From Coleofasciculus sp. FACHB-1120 (GTDB lineage: Bacteria > Cyanobacteriota > Cyanobacteriia > Cyanobacteriales > FACHB-T130): a stretch of DNA of 64,000 nt. Every line of letters begins with the position of its first letter. Positions within the stretch are counted from its first letter, which is position 1. Below are positions 56,962 to 64,000 of the stretch, one piece after another. The position numbers were made by a program, and so were the translations under genes. The DNA is taken from assembly GCF_014698845.1 (NCBI RefSeq), contig NZ_JACJTV010000008.1, positions 124,001-188,000 on the forward strand, in the 5' to 3' direction. The notes under the pieces were generated by a model. The model was not told where the DNA came from, did no database searches, and saw only the letters and a program-made list of their open reading frames with translations.

Positions 56962-58224
56962 TTAGCCGAAGATACTGCCAAAAAACTCGACAGCCTCTTT
57001 TAAAGATGCGATGAAAAGGTCAATCTCTTCATGGGTGTTGTAGAAATACAAACTTGCCCGTGCAGTAGATTGCACTTTCAGGTAGCGGTGTAGAGGTTGG
57101 GTGCAGTGATGTCCGGCACGGATGGCGATGCCAGCTTGATCTAAGATGGTTGATAAGTCGTGAGGGTGGACATCTCCAGCGGTGAACGCAGCGAGTGCGG
57201 CTCTACCTTCTCCGGTACTGGTGGGTTGTGGCCCATAAGTTTTGATTTCTGGGATTTGCTGCAACTGTTGGAAGAGATAAGCTGTTAATTCGGCTTCGTA
57301 GGTATGGATGTTGTGCATACCAATACCACTGAGGTAATCTACCGCTGCACCAAGCGCGATCGCTTCCCCAATTGATGGCGTTCCTGCCTCAAACTTATGC
57401 GGTAAATCTGCATAAGTAGCATGGTCGAGGAATACATCAGCAATCATCTCGCCACCGCCTAAGAAGGGAGGCATGGAACGCAGTAAGTCTAACTTACCGT
57501 AGAGGAAACCAATTCCAGTCGGGGCGCACATTTTGTGACCAGAGGCGACTAGCCAATCGCAGTCTACGGCTTGCACGTCTAACACCATGTGAGGTGCAGC
57601 TTGGCAAGCGTCAATTAAGACTTTGGCACCGTATTTGTGAGCGATTTCGGTTATCGACTTAACGGGATTAATACATCCCAATGTGTTAGAGACGTAAACG
57701 GTGCTAACCAGTTTAGTTTTGTCTGAAATTAGAGATTTGAAGTGTTCTAAATCAAAAATTCCGTCTGGCGTTAGTTCTACAAACTTCAGCACCGCGCCTG
57801 TTCTTTGCGCCACGAACTGCCAAGGAATTAGATTGCTGTGGTGTTCCATTACGGAGAGGATGATTTCATCCCCTCGCTGCAAATTGTTCATCCCCCAACT
57901 GTAAGCAATTAAGTTAATCGCTTCGCTGGCGTTGCGGGTGTAGATAATTTCTTGACGCGAAGCAGCATTTACAAAAGCAGCAACTTTGTCTCTAGCACCT
58001 TCGTAAGCGTCTGTAGCTTTAGCGCTAAGGGTGTGAACACCCCGATGTACGTTGGAATTATACTGCTCGTAGTAATCCCGAATTGCGTTTAGCACCGCCA
58101 GAGGTTTTTGGGATGTGGCGGCGTTGTCTAGATAAACTAAGGGTTTGCCGTTGACTTCTTGGTGCAGAATTGGAAAATCTGCACGGACTTTATCGGCGAG
58201 TGTTCTATCTTTGGTGAGAGTCAT
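56962..58224 (-). CDS. sufS: Cysteine desulfurase SufS
   Basis: SufS takes sulfur from cysteine for Fe-S cluster assembly on SufBCD. The 420-residue PLP enzyme has Schiff-base K231 in [17 protein letters not shown] and the persulfide cysteine C374 in [10 protein letters not shown]. It has NRxH-like [24 protein letters not shown] and [11 protein letters not shown]. Group II cysteine desulfurase of normal length. It is last in the minus-strand sufB-C-D-S cluster, 99 bases after sufD across GGTAATTG heptamer repeats (58225-58320). No SufE is in the window. Confidence 0.96.
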   Translation of the reverse strand: MTLTKDRTLADKVRADFPILHQEVNGKPLVYLDNAATSQKPLAVLNAIRDYYEQYNSNVHRGVHTLSAKATDAYEGARDKVAAFVNAASRQEIIYTRNASEAINLIAYSWGMNNLQRGDEIILSVMEHHSNLIPWQFVAQRTGAVLKFVELTPDGIFDLEHFKSLISDKTKLVSTVYVSNTLGCINPVKSITEIAHKYGAKVLIDACQAAPHMVLDVQAVDCDWLVASGHKMCAPTGIGFLYGKLDLLRSMPPFLGGGEMIADVFLDHATYADLPHKFEAGTPSIGEAIALGAAVDYLSGIGMHNIHTYEAELTAYLFQQLQQIPEIKTYGPQPTSTGEGRAALAAFTAGDVHPHDLSTILDQAGIAIRAGHHCTQPLHRYLKVQSTARASLYFYNTHEEIDLFIASLKEAVEFFGSIFG

Positions 58225-58275
58225 GGGTAAAAAGGTAATGGGTAATTGATAATTGGTAATTGGTAACTGGTAAAA
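58225..58275. repeat. GGTAATTG short tandem repeats between sufD and sufS
   Basis: A run of GGTAATGGGTAATTG-type heptamers with variants fills the sufD-sufS gap, a common cyanobacterial short-repeat type. No terminator was seen, so read-through from sufD into sufS is possible. Confidence 0.6.
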
Positions 58276-58323
58276 GTTATTTCTTCAAAATTACATTACT
58301 TATTACCGATTACCTATGCCAGA

Positions 58324-59712
58324 CTATTCGATAGTTCTACAAGCAACACATCGAGAGAGACTTGTTTGCAGAGAGGCGATGGGAATCTGGTTGATAATTT
58401 CTATCGCAAAAGCGTCAACTAACAAGTTATTAGCACTCGCTTTGTCTAAACCGCGGCTTTGCAGGTAAAAGACTTCCTCATCATCCAACTGACTTACTGT
58501 TGCACCGTGAGTACATTTCACGTTATCTGCAATAATTTCCAGTTGAGGTTTAGTATCGACTCTCGCTTTGGGCGACAACAGCAAGTTACGATTTAATTGT
58601 CCCGCATCCGTCAATTGCGCTGCTTTGGCAACTAAGACTTTACCGTTAAAGACGGAATGAGCCTTGTCAGCCACGATACACTTTTGTAACTGGCGAGTGG
58701 TGCTGTGGGGATGGTTGAGAATAATGGCGCTGTGAGTATCGCCAATCTGTTCCCCAGAAATCATGGTTAAACCATTGAGGGTAGTTTCAGTTTGTTCGCC
58801 CAACTGATAAATTTCTAAGTTGTGGCGGGATATTTTGCCACCCAAACTCACTGAATTGCAAGTGTAGCGGCTGTTGCGGGATTGCGCGATCGCACTCTTG
58901 CCAATATGAAACGCTGCGCCACTATCTCGTTGTATCCGGTTGTGGCGGACTTCAGCATTGTCTTCTACCCAAATCTCTGTAACCGTATTGATTAAGTACG
59001 GATGAGTTTTATCCGCACACCAGTCGCCGACTGGCAAATAATCTTCTATTAGGGTTACTTGAGAGTTAGATTCAGCGACGACCAAACAGCGTGGCTGAGA
59101 TAGGGTAGGGCGATCGCTAAAAGTAGACAGAAACAGCAAATGAATCGGTGTTTCAACTACCACATTCTTCGCTACCCACACTACAGCAGCATCAGTTAAG
59201 CCTGCTGTATTTAAGGCGGTGAATACCTCATCAAAACCCTTTTGTTGGGCAAAATAATTATCGATGCGAGTGCGATAAGTTATTGGCAGTTGGGCTAAAT
59301 TTCCGGCAAATATCCCATCTGGCAGATTAGCAACAGATGACAGCGCAGGTGCATAAACACCGTTAACGAAAACTAGACGACTTTCGGCTGCTTCTGCTAG
59401 AGTCAATCCTTCAATTGCTGACTGGGGTACATCCGCAGATTTCGCAGCTTGGAAAGATAACTTTAACAAAGGCGAGATGTCTGTGACACGCCACTCTTCA
59501 TCGCGGGTGGTGGGAAACTTGAGATGAGGTAGCCAGGAAGCAGCGCGATCGCGTAATTCTTGCAACCAGCCAACCATCTCTGGATCGAGTACCTGTAATT
59601 CTTGACTGTGAGACAAGTTTGACAACTCAACCAGCTTGGCATCTCGATTAGTCGCAGCAGACTTTAACCCGACTTCTTCTGGATTGGGGATAGAAGTTAC
59701 TTGAATTGTCAT
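58324..59712 (-). CDS. sufD: Fe-S cluster assembly protein SufD
   Basis: SufD forms the SufBC2D scaffold with SufB and SufC. The 462-residue protein has the right-handed beta-helix core with the SufB/SufD-family features [66 protein letters not shown] and [25 protein letters not shown]. The start overlaps the sufC stop by 4 bases (ATGA), so the two are translationally coupled. Confidence 0.95.
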   Translation of the reverse strand: MTIQVTSIPNPEEVGLKSAATNRDAKLVELSNLSHSQELQVLDPEMVGWLQELRDRAASWLPHLKFPTTRDEEWRVTDISPLLKLSFQAAKSADVPQSAIEGLTLAEAAESRLVFVNGVYAPALSSVANLPDGIFAGNLAQLPITYRTRIDNYFAQQKGFDEVFTALNTAGLTDAAVVWVAKNVVVETPIHLLFLSTFSDRPTLSQPRCLVVAESNSQVTLIEDYLPVGDWCADKTHPYLINTVTEIWVEDNAEVRHNRIQRDSGAAFHIGKSAIAQSRNSRYTCNSVSLGGKISRHNLEIYQLGEQTETTLNGLTMISGEQIGDTHSAIILNHPHSTTRQLQKCIVADKAHSVFNGKVLVAKAAQLTDAGQLNRNLLLSPKARVDTKPQLEIIADNVKCTHGATVSQLDDEEVFYLQSRGLDKASANNLLVDAFAIEIINQIPIASLQTSLSRCVACRTIE

Positions 59713-60500
59713 TTTGCGCCCACCTCAGCTGCTTCTTCTTCCCTTACCCACTCATAACCGCGAGATTCCAATTCCAGTGCCAATTCTTTACCACCACTGG
59801 TAATAATTCGTCCGGCTTCCATGACGTGAACGAAATCTGGCACGATGTAATTCAGTAGTCGCTGATAGTGAGTAATCACCAGCATCGCATTCTCTGCATT
59901 TGCCAGCTGATTTACACCATCCGCCACAATCTTCAGCGCGTCAATATCTAACCCTGAATCCGTTTCATCCAAAATTGCTAACTTTGGTTCTAGCAGTGCC
60001 ATTTGCAGAATCTCGTTCCGCTTCTTCTCACCACCCGAAAAACCTTCATTCACACTGCGGCTAAGAAAAGCAGGATTCATCTTTACCACATCCAGCTTTT
60101 CATGCACCAACTCATCAAAATCAAAAGCATCCAACTCCTCTAATCCCTCAGCCTTGCGACGGGAATTATAGGCAACTCTGAGGAAATCCACATTACTAAC
60201 ACCAGGAATTTCCAAAGGATATTGAAACGCCAAAAATATCCCAGCCCTAGCACGTTCTTCGGCTTCCATTTCCAGAAGATTTTTCCCCCGAAAAATTACC
60301 TCGCCGCCCGTCACCTCATACGCCGGATGTCCAGCCAAAACCTTAGAAAAGGTGCTTTTTCCAGAACCATTTGGTCCCATAATGGCATGAATTTCTCCCG
60401 CCTTTACTTCTAGATTCAAACCCTTAAGAATCGGAGTTTCATCAACATTTGCCGTGAGATCCCGAACTGATAGGATCACCTCACTATTTTCAATAATCAT
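59709..60500 (-). CDS. sufC: Fe-S cluster assembly ATPase SufC
   Basis: SufC is the ABC-type ATPase of the SufBC2D complex. The 263-residue protein has Walker [10 protein letters not shown] (42-50), Q-loop AFQYP, signature [11 protein letters not shown], Walker [13 protein letters not shown] and the H-loop [11 protein letters not shown]. It keeps the SufC-specific [13 protein letters not shown]. The last residues overlap sufD. It follows sufB after a 175-base gap filled with dispersed repeats. Confidence 0.96.
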   Translation of the reverse strand: MIIENSEVILSVRDLTANVDETPILKGLNLEVKAGEIHAIMGPNGSGKSTFSKVLAGHPAYEVTGGEVIFRGKNLLEMEAEERARAGIFLAFQYPLEIPGVSNVDFLRVAYNSRRKAEGLEELDAFDFDELVHEKLDVVKMNPAFLSRSVNEGFSGGEKKRNEILQMALLEPKLAILDETDSGLDIDALKIVADGVNQLANAENAMLVITHYQRLLNYIVPDFVHVMEAGRIITSGGKELALELESRGYEWVREEEAAEVGAK

Positions 60501-60675
60501 CTTTCCTCTCTTCTTCCTTTGTGCCCTTAGCGTCTTCGCGGTTTTTTATTCTATTTCAGCCTAAAAGTAGGCAACGCCCGCCTTACCTTTTTGAGTAAAG
60601 AAATTCAACCGTGGATAAACACAGATAAACACGAATGATTTATCGGCATTTATCTGTGTTTATCTGTAGTTTCAT
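60501..60675. repeat. sufC-sufB gap made of two dispersed repeat families
   Basis: GATAAACACAGATAAA (60614-60629) and TTTATCTGTGTTTATC (60649-60664) form a perfect 16-bp inverted repeat with a 19-base loop. Next to it, about 60505-60545 read from the minus strand matches the widespread ACCGCGAAGACGCTAAGG motif. Both are known types of intergenic repeat in cyanobacteria. Confidence 0.8.
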
Positions 60676-62115
60676 TTATCCCACACTGCCTTCTAACTTC
60701 ATGCTCAACAACCTATCAGCTTCAACAGCAAATTCCATCGGCAGCTGATTAAACACATCCTTACAGAAGCCGCTAATCATCATCGAAATAGCATCTTCTG
60801 CCGAAATGCCCCGCTGTGAGAAAAAGAACAGCTGTTCTTCCCCAATTTTCGAGGTAGAAGCTTCATGCTCCACTTTTCCAGTGTTATTCTGCACCTGGAT
60901 ATAGGGGAAAGTATTCGCTTGGGCATTATCGCCAATCAGCATTGAGTCGCACTGAGAATAATTTCTCGCACCCTTTGCCTTGGGGCCAATTTTCACCAAG
61001 CCGCGATAGCTATTTGCCGACTTACCCGCCGAAATTCCCTTGGAAATAATCGTGCTGCGAGTGTTTTTGCCGATATGCACCATCTTGGTTCCAGTATCGG
61101 CTTGCTGCATATGATTCGTCAGCGCAACGGAGTAAAATTCACCCACGGAATTATCGCCAACTAGCACGCAGCTTGGGTATTTCCAGGTAATCGCGGAACC
61201 CGTTTCTACCTGCGTCCAAGAAATCTTGGAATTGACTCCCTGACACAGCCCACGCTTGGTGACAAAGTTGTAAATACCGCCTTTGCCATTTTCGTCTCCG
61301 GGGTACCAGTTTTGTACCGTGGAGTATTTAATTTCAGCGTTGTCGAGGGCAACCAGTTCCACCACAGCCGCGTGCAGCTGGTTGGTGTCAAACATTGGTG
61401 CTGTGCAACCTTCCAGATATGACACAGAGCTGCCTTCTTCGGCAATAATCAGCGTGCGCTCAAACTGCCCCGTATCGCCGCTGTTGATGCGGAAGTAGGT
61501 GGAGAGTTCCATCGGGCATTTGGTGCCTTTGGGGATGTAGACGAAGGAACCATCGCTGAATACGGCTGAGTTGAGGGCGGCGAAGTAATTATCTGCTACT
61601 GGCACAACGCTGCCGAGGTACTTCTGCACCAGTTCGGGGTGTTCCCGCAAAGCTTCGGAGATGGAACAGAAGATCACGCCGTCTTTGGCTAGCTTCTCTT
61701 TAAATGTTGTGGCAACTGAAACACTGTCGAAGATGGCATCTACGGCAACGTTAGACAACCGCTTTTGCTCTGAAAGCGAAATCCCTAGCTTCTCGTAGGC
61801 TTCTAACAAAGTTGGATCGACTTCATCTAGGCTGCCCAGCTTTTTGGGCTTTTGCTTCGGCGCGGAGTAGTAGATGATGTCTTGGTAGTCAATCGCCGGA
61901 TACTTGACATGAGGCCAAGTTGGCTCTGTCATCTTCAGCCATTGCCGATAGGCTTTGAGGCGAAACTCTAGCATGAACTCCGGTTCTTCTTTCTTGGCGG
62001 AGATCAGGCGAACAACGTCCTCACTGAGTCCGCGAGGAATGCTATCTGTTTCAATGTCAGTGACAAAGCCGTATTTATAGGGCTGATTGACTAAGGTTTT
62101 AACGCTAGCAGTCAT
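60676..62115 (-). CDS. sufB: Fe-S cluster assembly protein SufB
   Basis: SufB is the scaffold subunit on which the cluster is built. The 479-residue protein shows [35 protein letters not shown]-like core, [62 protein letters not shown], and [20 protein letters not shown] near the C-terminus. Full length for cyanobacterial SufB. First gene of the sufBCDS transcript, under the divergent SufR-controlled promoter. Confidence 0.97.
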   Translation of the reverse strand: MTASVKTLVNQPYKYGFVTDIETDSIPRGLSEDVVRLISAKKEEPEFMLEFRLKAYRQWLKMTEPTWPHVKYPAIDYQDIIYYSAPKQKPKKLGSLDEVDPTLLEAYEKLGISLSEQKRLSNVAVDAIFDSVSVATTFKEKLAKDGVIFCSISEALREHPELVQKYLGSVVPVADNYFAALNSAVFSDGSFVYIPKGTKCPMELSTYFRINSGDTGQFERTLIIAEEGSSVSYLEGCTAPMFDTNQLHAAVVELVALDNAEIKYSTVQNWYPGDENGKGGIYNFVTKRGLCQGVNSKISWTQVETGSAITWKYPSCVLVGDNSVGEFYSVALTNHMQQADTGTKMVHIGKNTRSTIISKGISAGKSANSYRGLVKIGPKAKGARNYSQCDSMLIGDNAQANTFPYIQVQNNTGKVEHEASTSKIGEEQLFFFSQRGISAEDAISMMISGFCKDVFNQLPMEFAVEADRLLSMKLEGSVG

Positions 62116-62224
62116 AGATAAAAGTGTTCTCGCGTGTTTTCGGACAAATCTCTCAGGATGGCAGGCTCAGGGCATGGGCGTCCGGAGTAGATCGCCCAGT
62201 CAAACTGCAACTACAATAGTAAAA

Positions 62225-62238
62225 CAACAGGCTTGTTG
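62225..62238. promoter_or_regulatory. SufR operator 1 (CAAC-N6-GTTG)
   Basis: CAACAGGCTTGTTG matches the known SufR site CAAC-N6-GTTG exactly. It contains TTGTTG (62233-62238), which can serve as the -35 box of the sufR promoter, with TAAAAT 18 bases further (62257-62262). Confidence 0.8.
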
Positions 62239-62257
62239 CTTTACTTAATTCTATTTT

Positions 62258-62287
62258 AAAATACTTTAGCAACATAGATGTTGTCAA
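62258..62287 (-). promoter_or_regulatory. sufB promoter (TTGACA-18-TATTTT)
   Basis: Perfect consensus -35 TTGACA at 62287-62282 and -10 TATTTT at 62263-62258, 18-base spacing, pointing to sufB. It shares its AT-rich -10 core with the opposing sufR promoter. Confidence 0.6.
62270..62283. promoter_or_regulatory. SufR operator 2 (CAAC-N6-GTTG)
   Basis: CAACATAGATGTTG is a second exact match. On the minus strand the -35 TTGACA of sufB (62287-62282) touches its end and TATTTT (62263-62258) lies 18 bases downstream, so bound repressor should cover the sufB promoter. Confidence 0.8.
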
Positions 62288-62315
62288 AGTCCAGTAGGAA
62301 TTTTACCGCAAGACG

Positions 62316-62954
62316 ATGGCGATTACTCAGCAGCCTTCCACCAAACAGGACATCTTGCAACATTTACTGAAAACAGGTCAAGCCACGGCTCAGGAGCTGG
62401 CTGACGCCTTTGAGGTAAGTCCGCAGGCGATTCGGCGTCATCTGAAGGATTTGGAGGCAGAAGGGCTAATCGTCCATCAATCGGTGCCTGCGACGATGGG
62501 ACGCCCGCAGCACGTCTACGAGCTGAGTCAAGAAGGACGCGATCGCTTCCCCAGTCGTTACGGAGAGTTTGCCGTTGATTTCCTAGACACCTTGACAGAA
62601 ACGCTCGGTTATGAGCAAGCAAGTACCGTGTTGCGAAAGCATTGGGAACGCAAGGCGATGGAATATCGAGTCAGACTGGGTAAAGGAAATTTGCGCGATC
62701 GCGTTGCCAAATTAGTTGAACTCCGCAAAGCTGAAGGCTACATGGCAGAGTGGTATCCTCTGGAGGAAAACGATGCTCAATTTATATTGGTAGAGCATAA
62801 CTGTGCCATTTCCCACGTCGCCTCGTCTTTCCCCAGCGTTTGTGGACATGAGTTAGAAATGTTTGCTGCTGCTCTGCAAGATTGTAAAGTAGAACGGACG
62901 CACTGGATTATTAACGGAGAACATCGCTGCGGCTATTTAATTAAAGAACAGTAA
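62316..62954 (+). CDS. sufR: SufR, Fe-S sensing repressor of the suf operon
   Basis: SufR represses sufBCDS and itself while it holds an Fe-S cluster. The 212-residue protein has an N-terminal winged helix (about 12-60; DILQHLLKTGQATAQELADAF, VSPQAIRRHLKDLEAEGLI) and a C-terminal cluster domain. The four cysteines have the spacing C-x12-C-x13-C-x14-C (CAISHV...VCGHE...DCKVE...RCGYL) known for SufR. Divergent from sufB with two operators between them. Confidence 0.96.
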   Translation: MAITQQPSTKQDILQHLLKTGQATAQELADAFEVSPQAIRRHLKDLEAEGLIVHQSVPATMGRPQHVYELSQEGRDRFPSRYGEFAVDFLDTLTETLGYEQASTVLRKHWERKAMEYRVRLGKGNLRDRVAKLVELRKAEGYMAEWYPLEENDAQFILVEHNCAISHVASSFPSVCGHELEMFAAALQDCKVERTHWIINGEHRCGYLIKEQ

Positions 62955-62966
62955 CTAAAAATATTT

Positions 62967-63224
62967 ATGACTCAACCACAGCAACCATCAGAACAATTTT
63001 TGACTTACGAAGAAGCAGTTAAGGTAGATTCAGCACTGCTTCAAACTCATGAAAAATTTATAACAAGATTAACAATTTCATCCTTAAGAGTATTGAAACA
63101 CATCGCAGAAGAGTACGGGGTTGTTATTGAAGATTTAACACCTGAGCAGATTATCACTTGGTTTGAGAAAGATTCAAAAATTAGGCGCGAACAGGGAAGC
63201 GATGCCGCATTTTTGAAGTGGTAA
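62967..63224 (+). CDS. Small hypothetical protein downstream of sufR
   Basis: An 85-residue helical protein, MTQPQQPSEQFLTYEEAVKVD ... LTISSLRVLKHIAEEYGVVIEDLTPEQIITWFEKDSKIRREQG. It starts 12 bases after the sufR stop, so it is probably co-transcribed. I do not recognise the family; the last helices resemble small cyanobacterial regulators or antitoxins. No ribosome binding site of note. Confidence 0.6.
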   Translation: MTQPQQPSEQFLTYEEAVKVDSALLQTHEKFITRLTISSLRVLKHIAEEYGVVIEDLTPEQIITWFEKDSKIRREQGSDAAFLKW

Positions 63225-63230
63225 AGGGCT

Positions 63231-63455
63231 AAAAATGGCAGAGAATTTAACGTAATTATTGAGCGTGATTCTGAGGGATACTCTGTCGCTTCTGCGCGAA
63301 GTATTCTTGGTTGCCATATATAAGCAAAATCTTTAGGTGAACTCATGGAACGCATTCGAGAAGCTATCGAGATGTGTTTAGAAGTCGAAAAAGATACGGC
63401 AGAGCCGCTGGAATTTGCCAGCGTTCAAAGCGTTTTGGTTGAGCCAGAAGTTTAG
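63231..63455 (+). pseudogene. Decayed HicB-type antitoxin gene
   Basis: The frame reads REFNVIIERDSEGYSVASA, LGCHI, then TAA (63321-63323), then AKSLGELMERIREAIEMCLE, TAEPLEFASVQSVLVEPEV and TAG 63453-63455. This is the HicB antitoxin pattern (NVxIERDEEGYxVASVP-LPGCHTQAKSLDELMERIREAI); the stop replaces the usual Q codon (CAA to TAA). An in-frame start codon is also missing. No HicA toxin gene was seen nearby. Confidence 0.8.
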
Positions 63456-63564
63456 GACTTTGTTGTGAGTGATCGTTCTTATTAGGTAGCCCAATCCTGG
63501 CTTAGATGTAAAGCTTATAAAAATAAGGGTTCCAAACTTGTAAGTTAGCTGGAAATCAAGGAAT

Positions 63565-64000
63565 ATGGCTGACAAAGAACAGGATATTGCGTCGCTGATT
63601 TCGAGGATTGAACGGCTAGAAAACGGGTTAAATGTCCGCAAGCAAAACATTACCTGGCTTAAACACTATTTTGATGAACTAAAAAAACAATTCGACACTC
63701 GCCCTGAGTTACAGCAAATCGCGCAGCTATCTGAGCAAGTCGCTTGTTTGCAACAACACCAGGAATCGCTGACACCACCAAGAATTGAACCGTCTAGCGA
63801 ATCGGTGGTAGACACATCTGATAGTTTGGGAAATGCGGATGCTGCTGAGACTGAGCAAGAGGAGAAAATTGATCCATCTGCTCAACAAGAGCGAACAGTC
63901 GCTGTTTTCAGTGATGAAAAATTCAAAGTAGCAAAAATGACTCTGCTGCTGGGATATTTTGGAGATATGCTGCTAATCGAAGCTTATCTATCCGAAGAAA
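63565..64000 (+). CDS. Coiled-coil protein, cut by the window edge
   Basis: At least 145 residues from ATG 63565, after AAGGA at 63558-63562. The N-terminus is helical and charged (IASLISRIERLENGLNVRKQ, LQQIAQLSEQVACLQQHQE), followed by an acidic Ser/Asp-rich segment, and a hydrophobic stretch begins near the edge (KMTLLLGYFGDMLLIEAYL). Family unrecognised; the 3' end lies outside the window. Confidence 0.7.
   Translation, partial: MADKEQDIASLISRIERLENGLNVRKQNITWLKHYFDELKKQFDTRPELQQIAQLSEQVACLQQHQESLTPPRIEPSSESVVDTSDSLGNADAAETEQEEKIDPSAQQERTVAVFSDEKFKVAKMTLLLGYFGDMLLIEAYLSEE

Overview
This window is chromosomal DNA of a cyanobacterium. The palindrome GCGATCGC (HIP1) is scattered through most genes and spacers. 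The gene set is cyanobacterial: a Cph1-type phytochrome with its Rcp1 regulator, a sufBCDS cluster with a divergent SufR repressor, a thylakoid-type SSB paralogue, an HHL1-like photosystem protein, DUF2382 stress proteins and a fused mannose-1-phosphate guanylyltransferase/phosphomutase. The many dispersed hairpin repeats and pseudogenes suggest a large-genome, probably filamentous or mat-forming lineage, but I cannot name a species.

Layout. 1-5 kb: the 3' end of tsf with its terminator, then a light-signalling trio (cph1, rcp1, receiver-kinase hybrid). 5.4-9.3 kb: a hypothetical gene, recG, and a decayed Rpn/DUF4351 nuclease gene. 9.6-16.6 kb: a large membrane protein, tRNA-Val(CAC), a perfect 26-bp-stem hairpin, an ABC-2 exporter, a membrane protein, an aldo/keto reductase and a DUF1802 protein. 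16.8-20.5 kb: a 1216-residue PAS/GAF histidine kinase. 21-30 kb: a PrsW-type protease, a ChaN-like protein, ppsA and two DUF2382 genes. 30-39 kb: KDPG aldolase, two tandem L,D-transpeptidases, an Hsp70-like ATPase, a duplicated membrane module, glutaminase, a PHP phosphoesterase and cobK. 39-43 kb: the sugar nucleotidyltransferase fusion, ssb and a frameshifted gene. 43.6-45.2 kb: an IS200/IS605-type element whose tnpB carries one in-frame stop.

46-57 kb is the most accessory-looking stretch. It has three ParA-family ATPases, three glycosyltransferases and a TspO-like protein. The best candidate for an undescribed system is the overlapping gene pair at 48199-50342. The first gene fuses an HsdR-type PD-(D/E)xK nuclease domain to a ParA ATPase. 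The second encodes a ParB-like domain joined to a SAP/Rho-N-like C-terminus. The pair is AT-rich and has no HIP1 site, while HIP1 sites lie directly on both sides. A third, orphan ParA (55598-56674) is also AT-rich and HIP1-free, and sits next to a tandem array of HIP1-centred repeats.

57-63 kb holds the suf iron-sulfur assembly genes. The sufB/sufR intergenic region has two CAAC-N6-GTTG operators placed over or beside the -35 boxes of the two divergent promoters. The window ends with a small hypothetical gene, a decayed HicB antitoxin and the start of a coiled-coil protein cut by the window edge. All family names come from reading motifs by eye; no database search was run.
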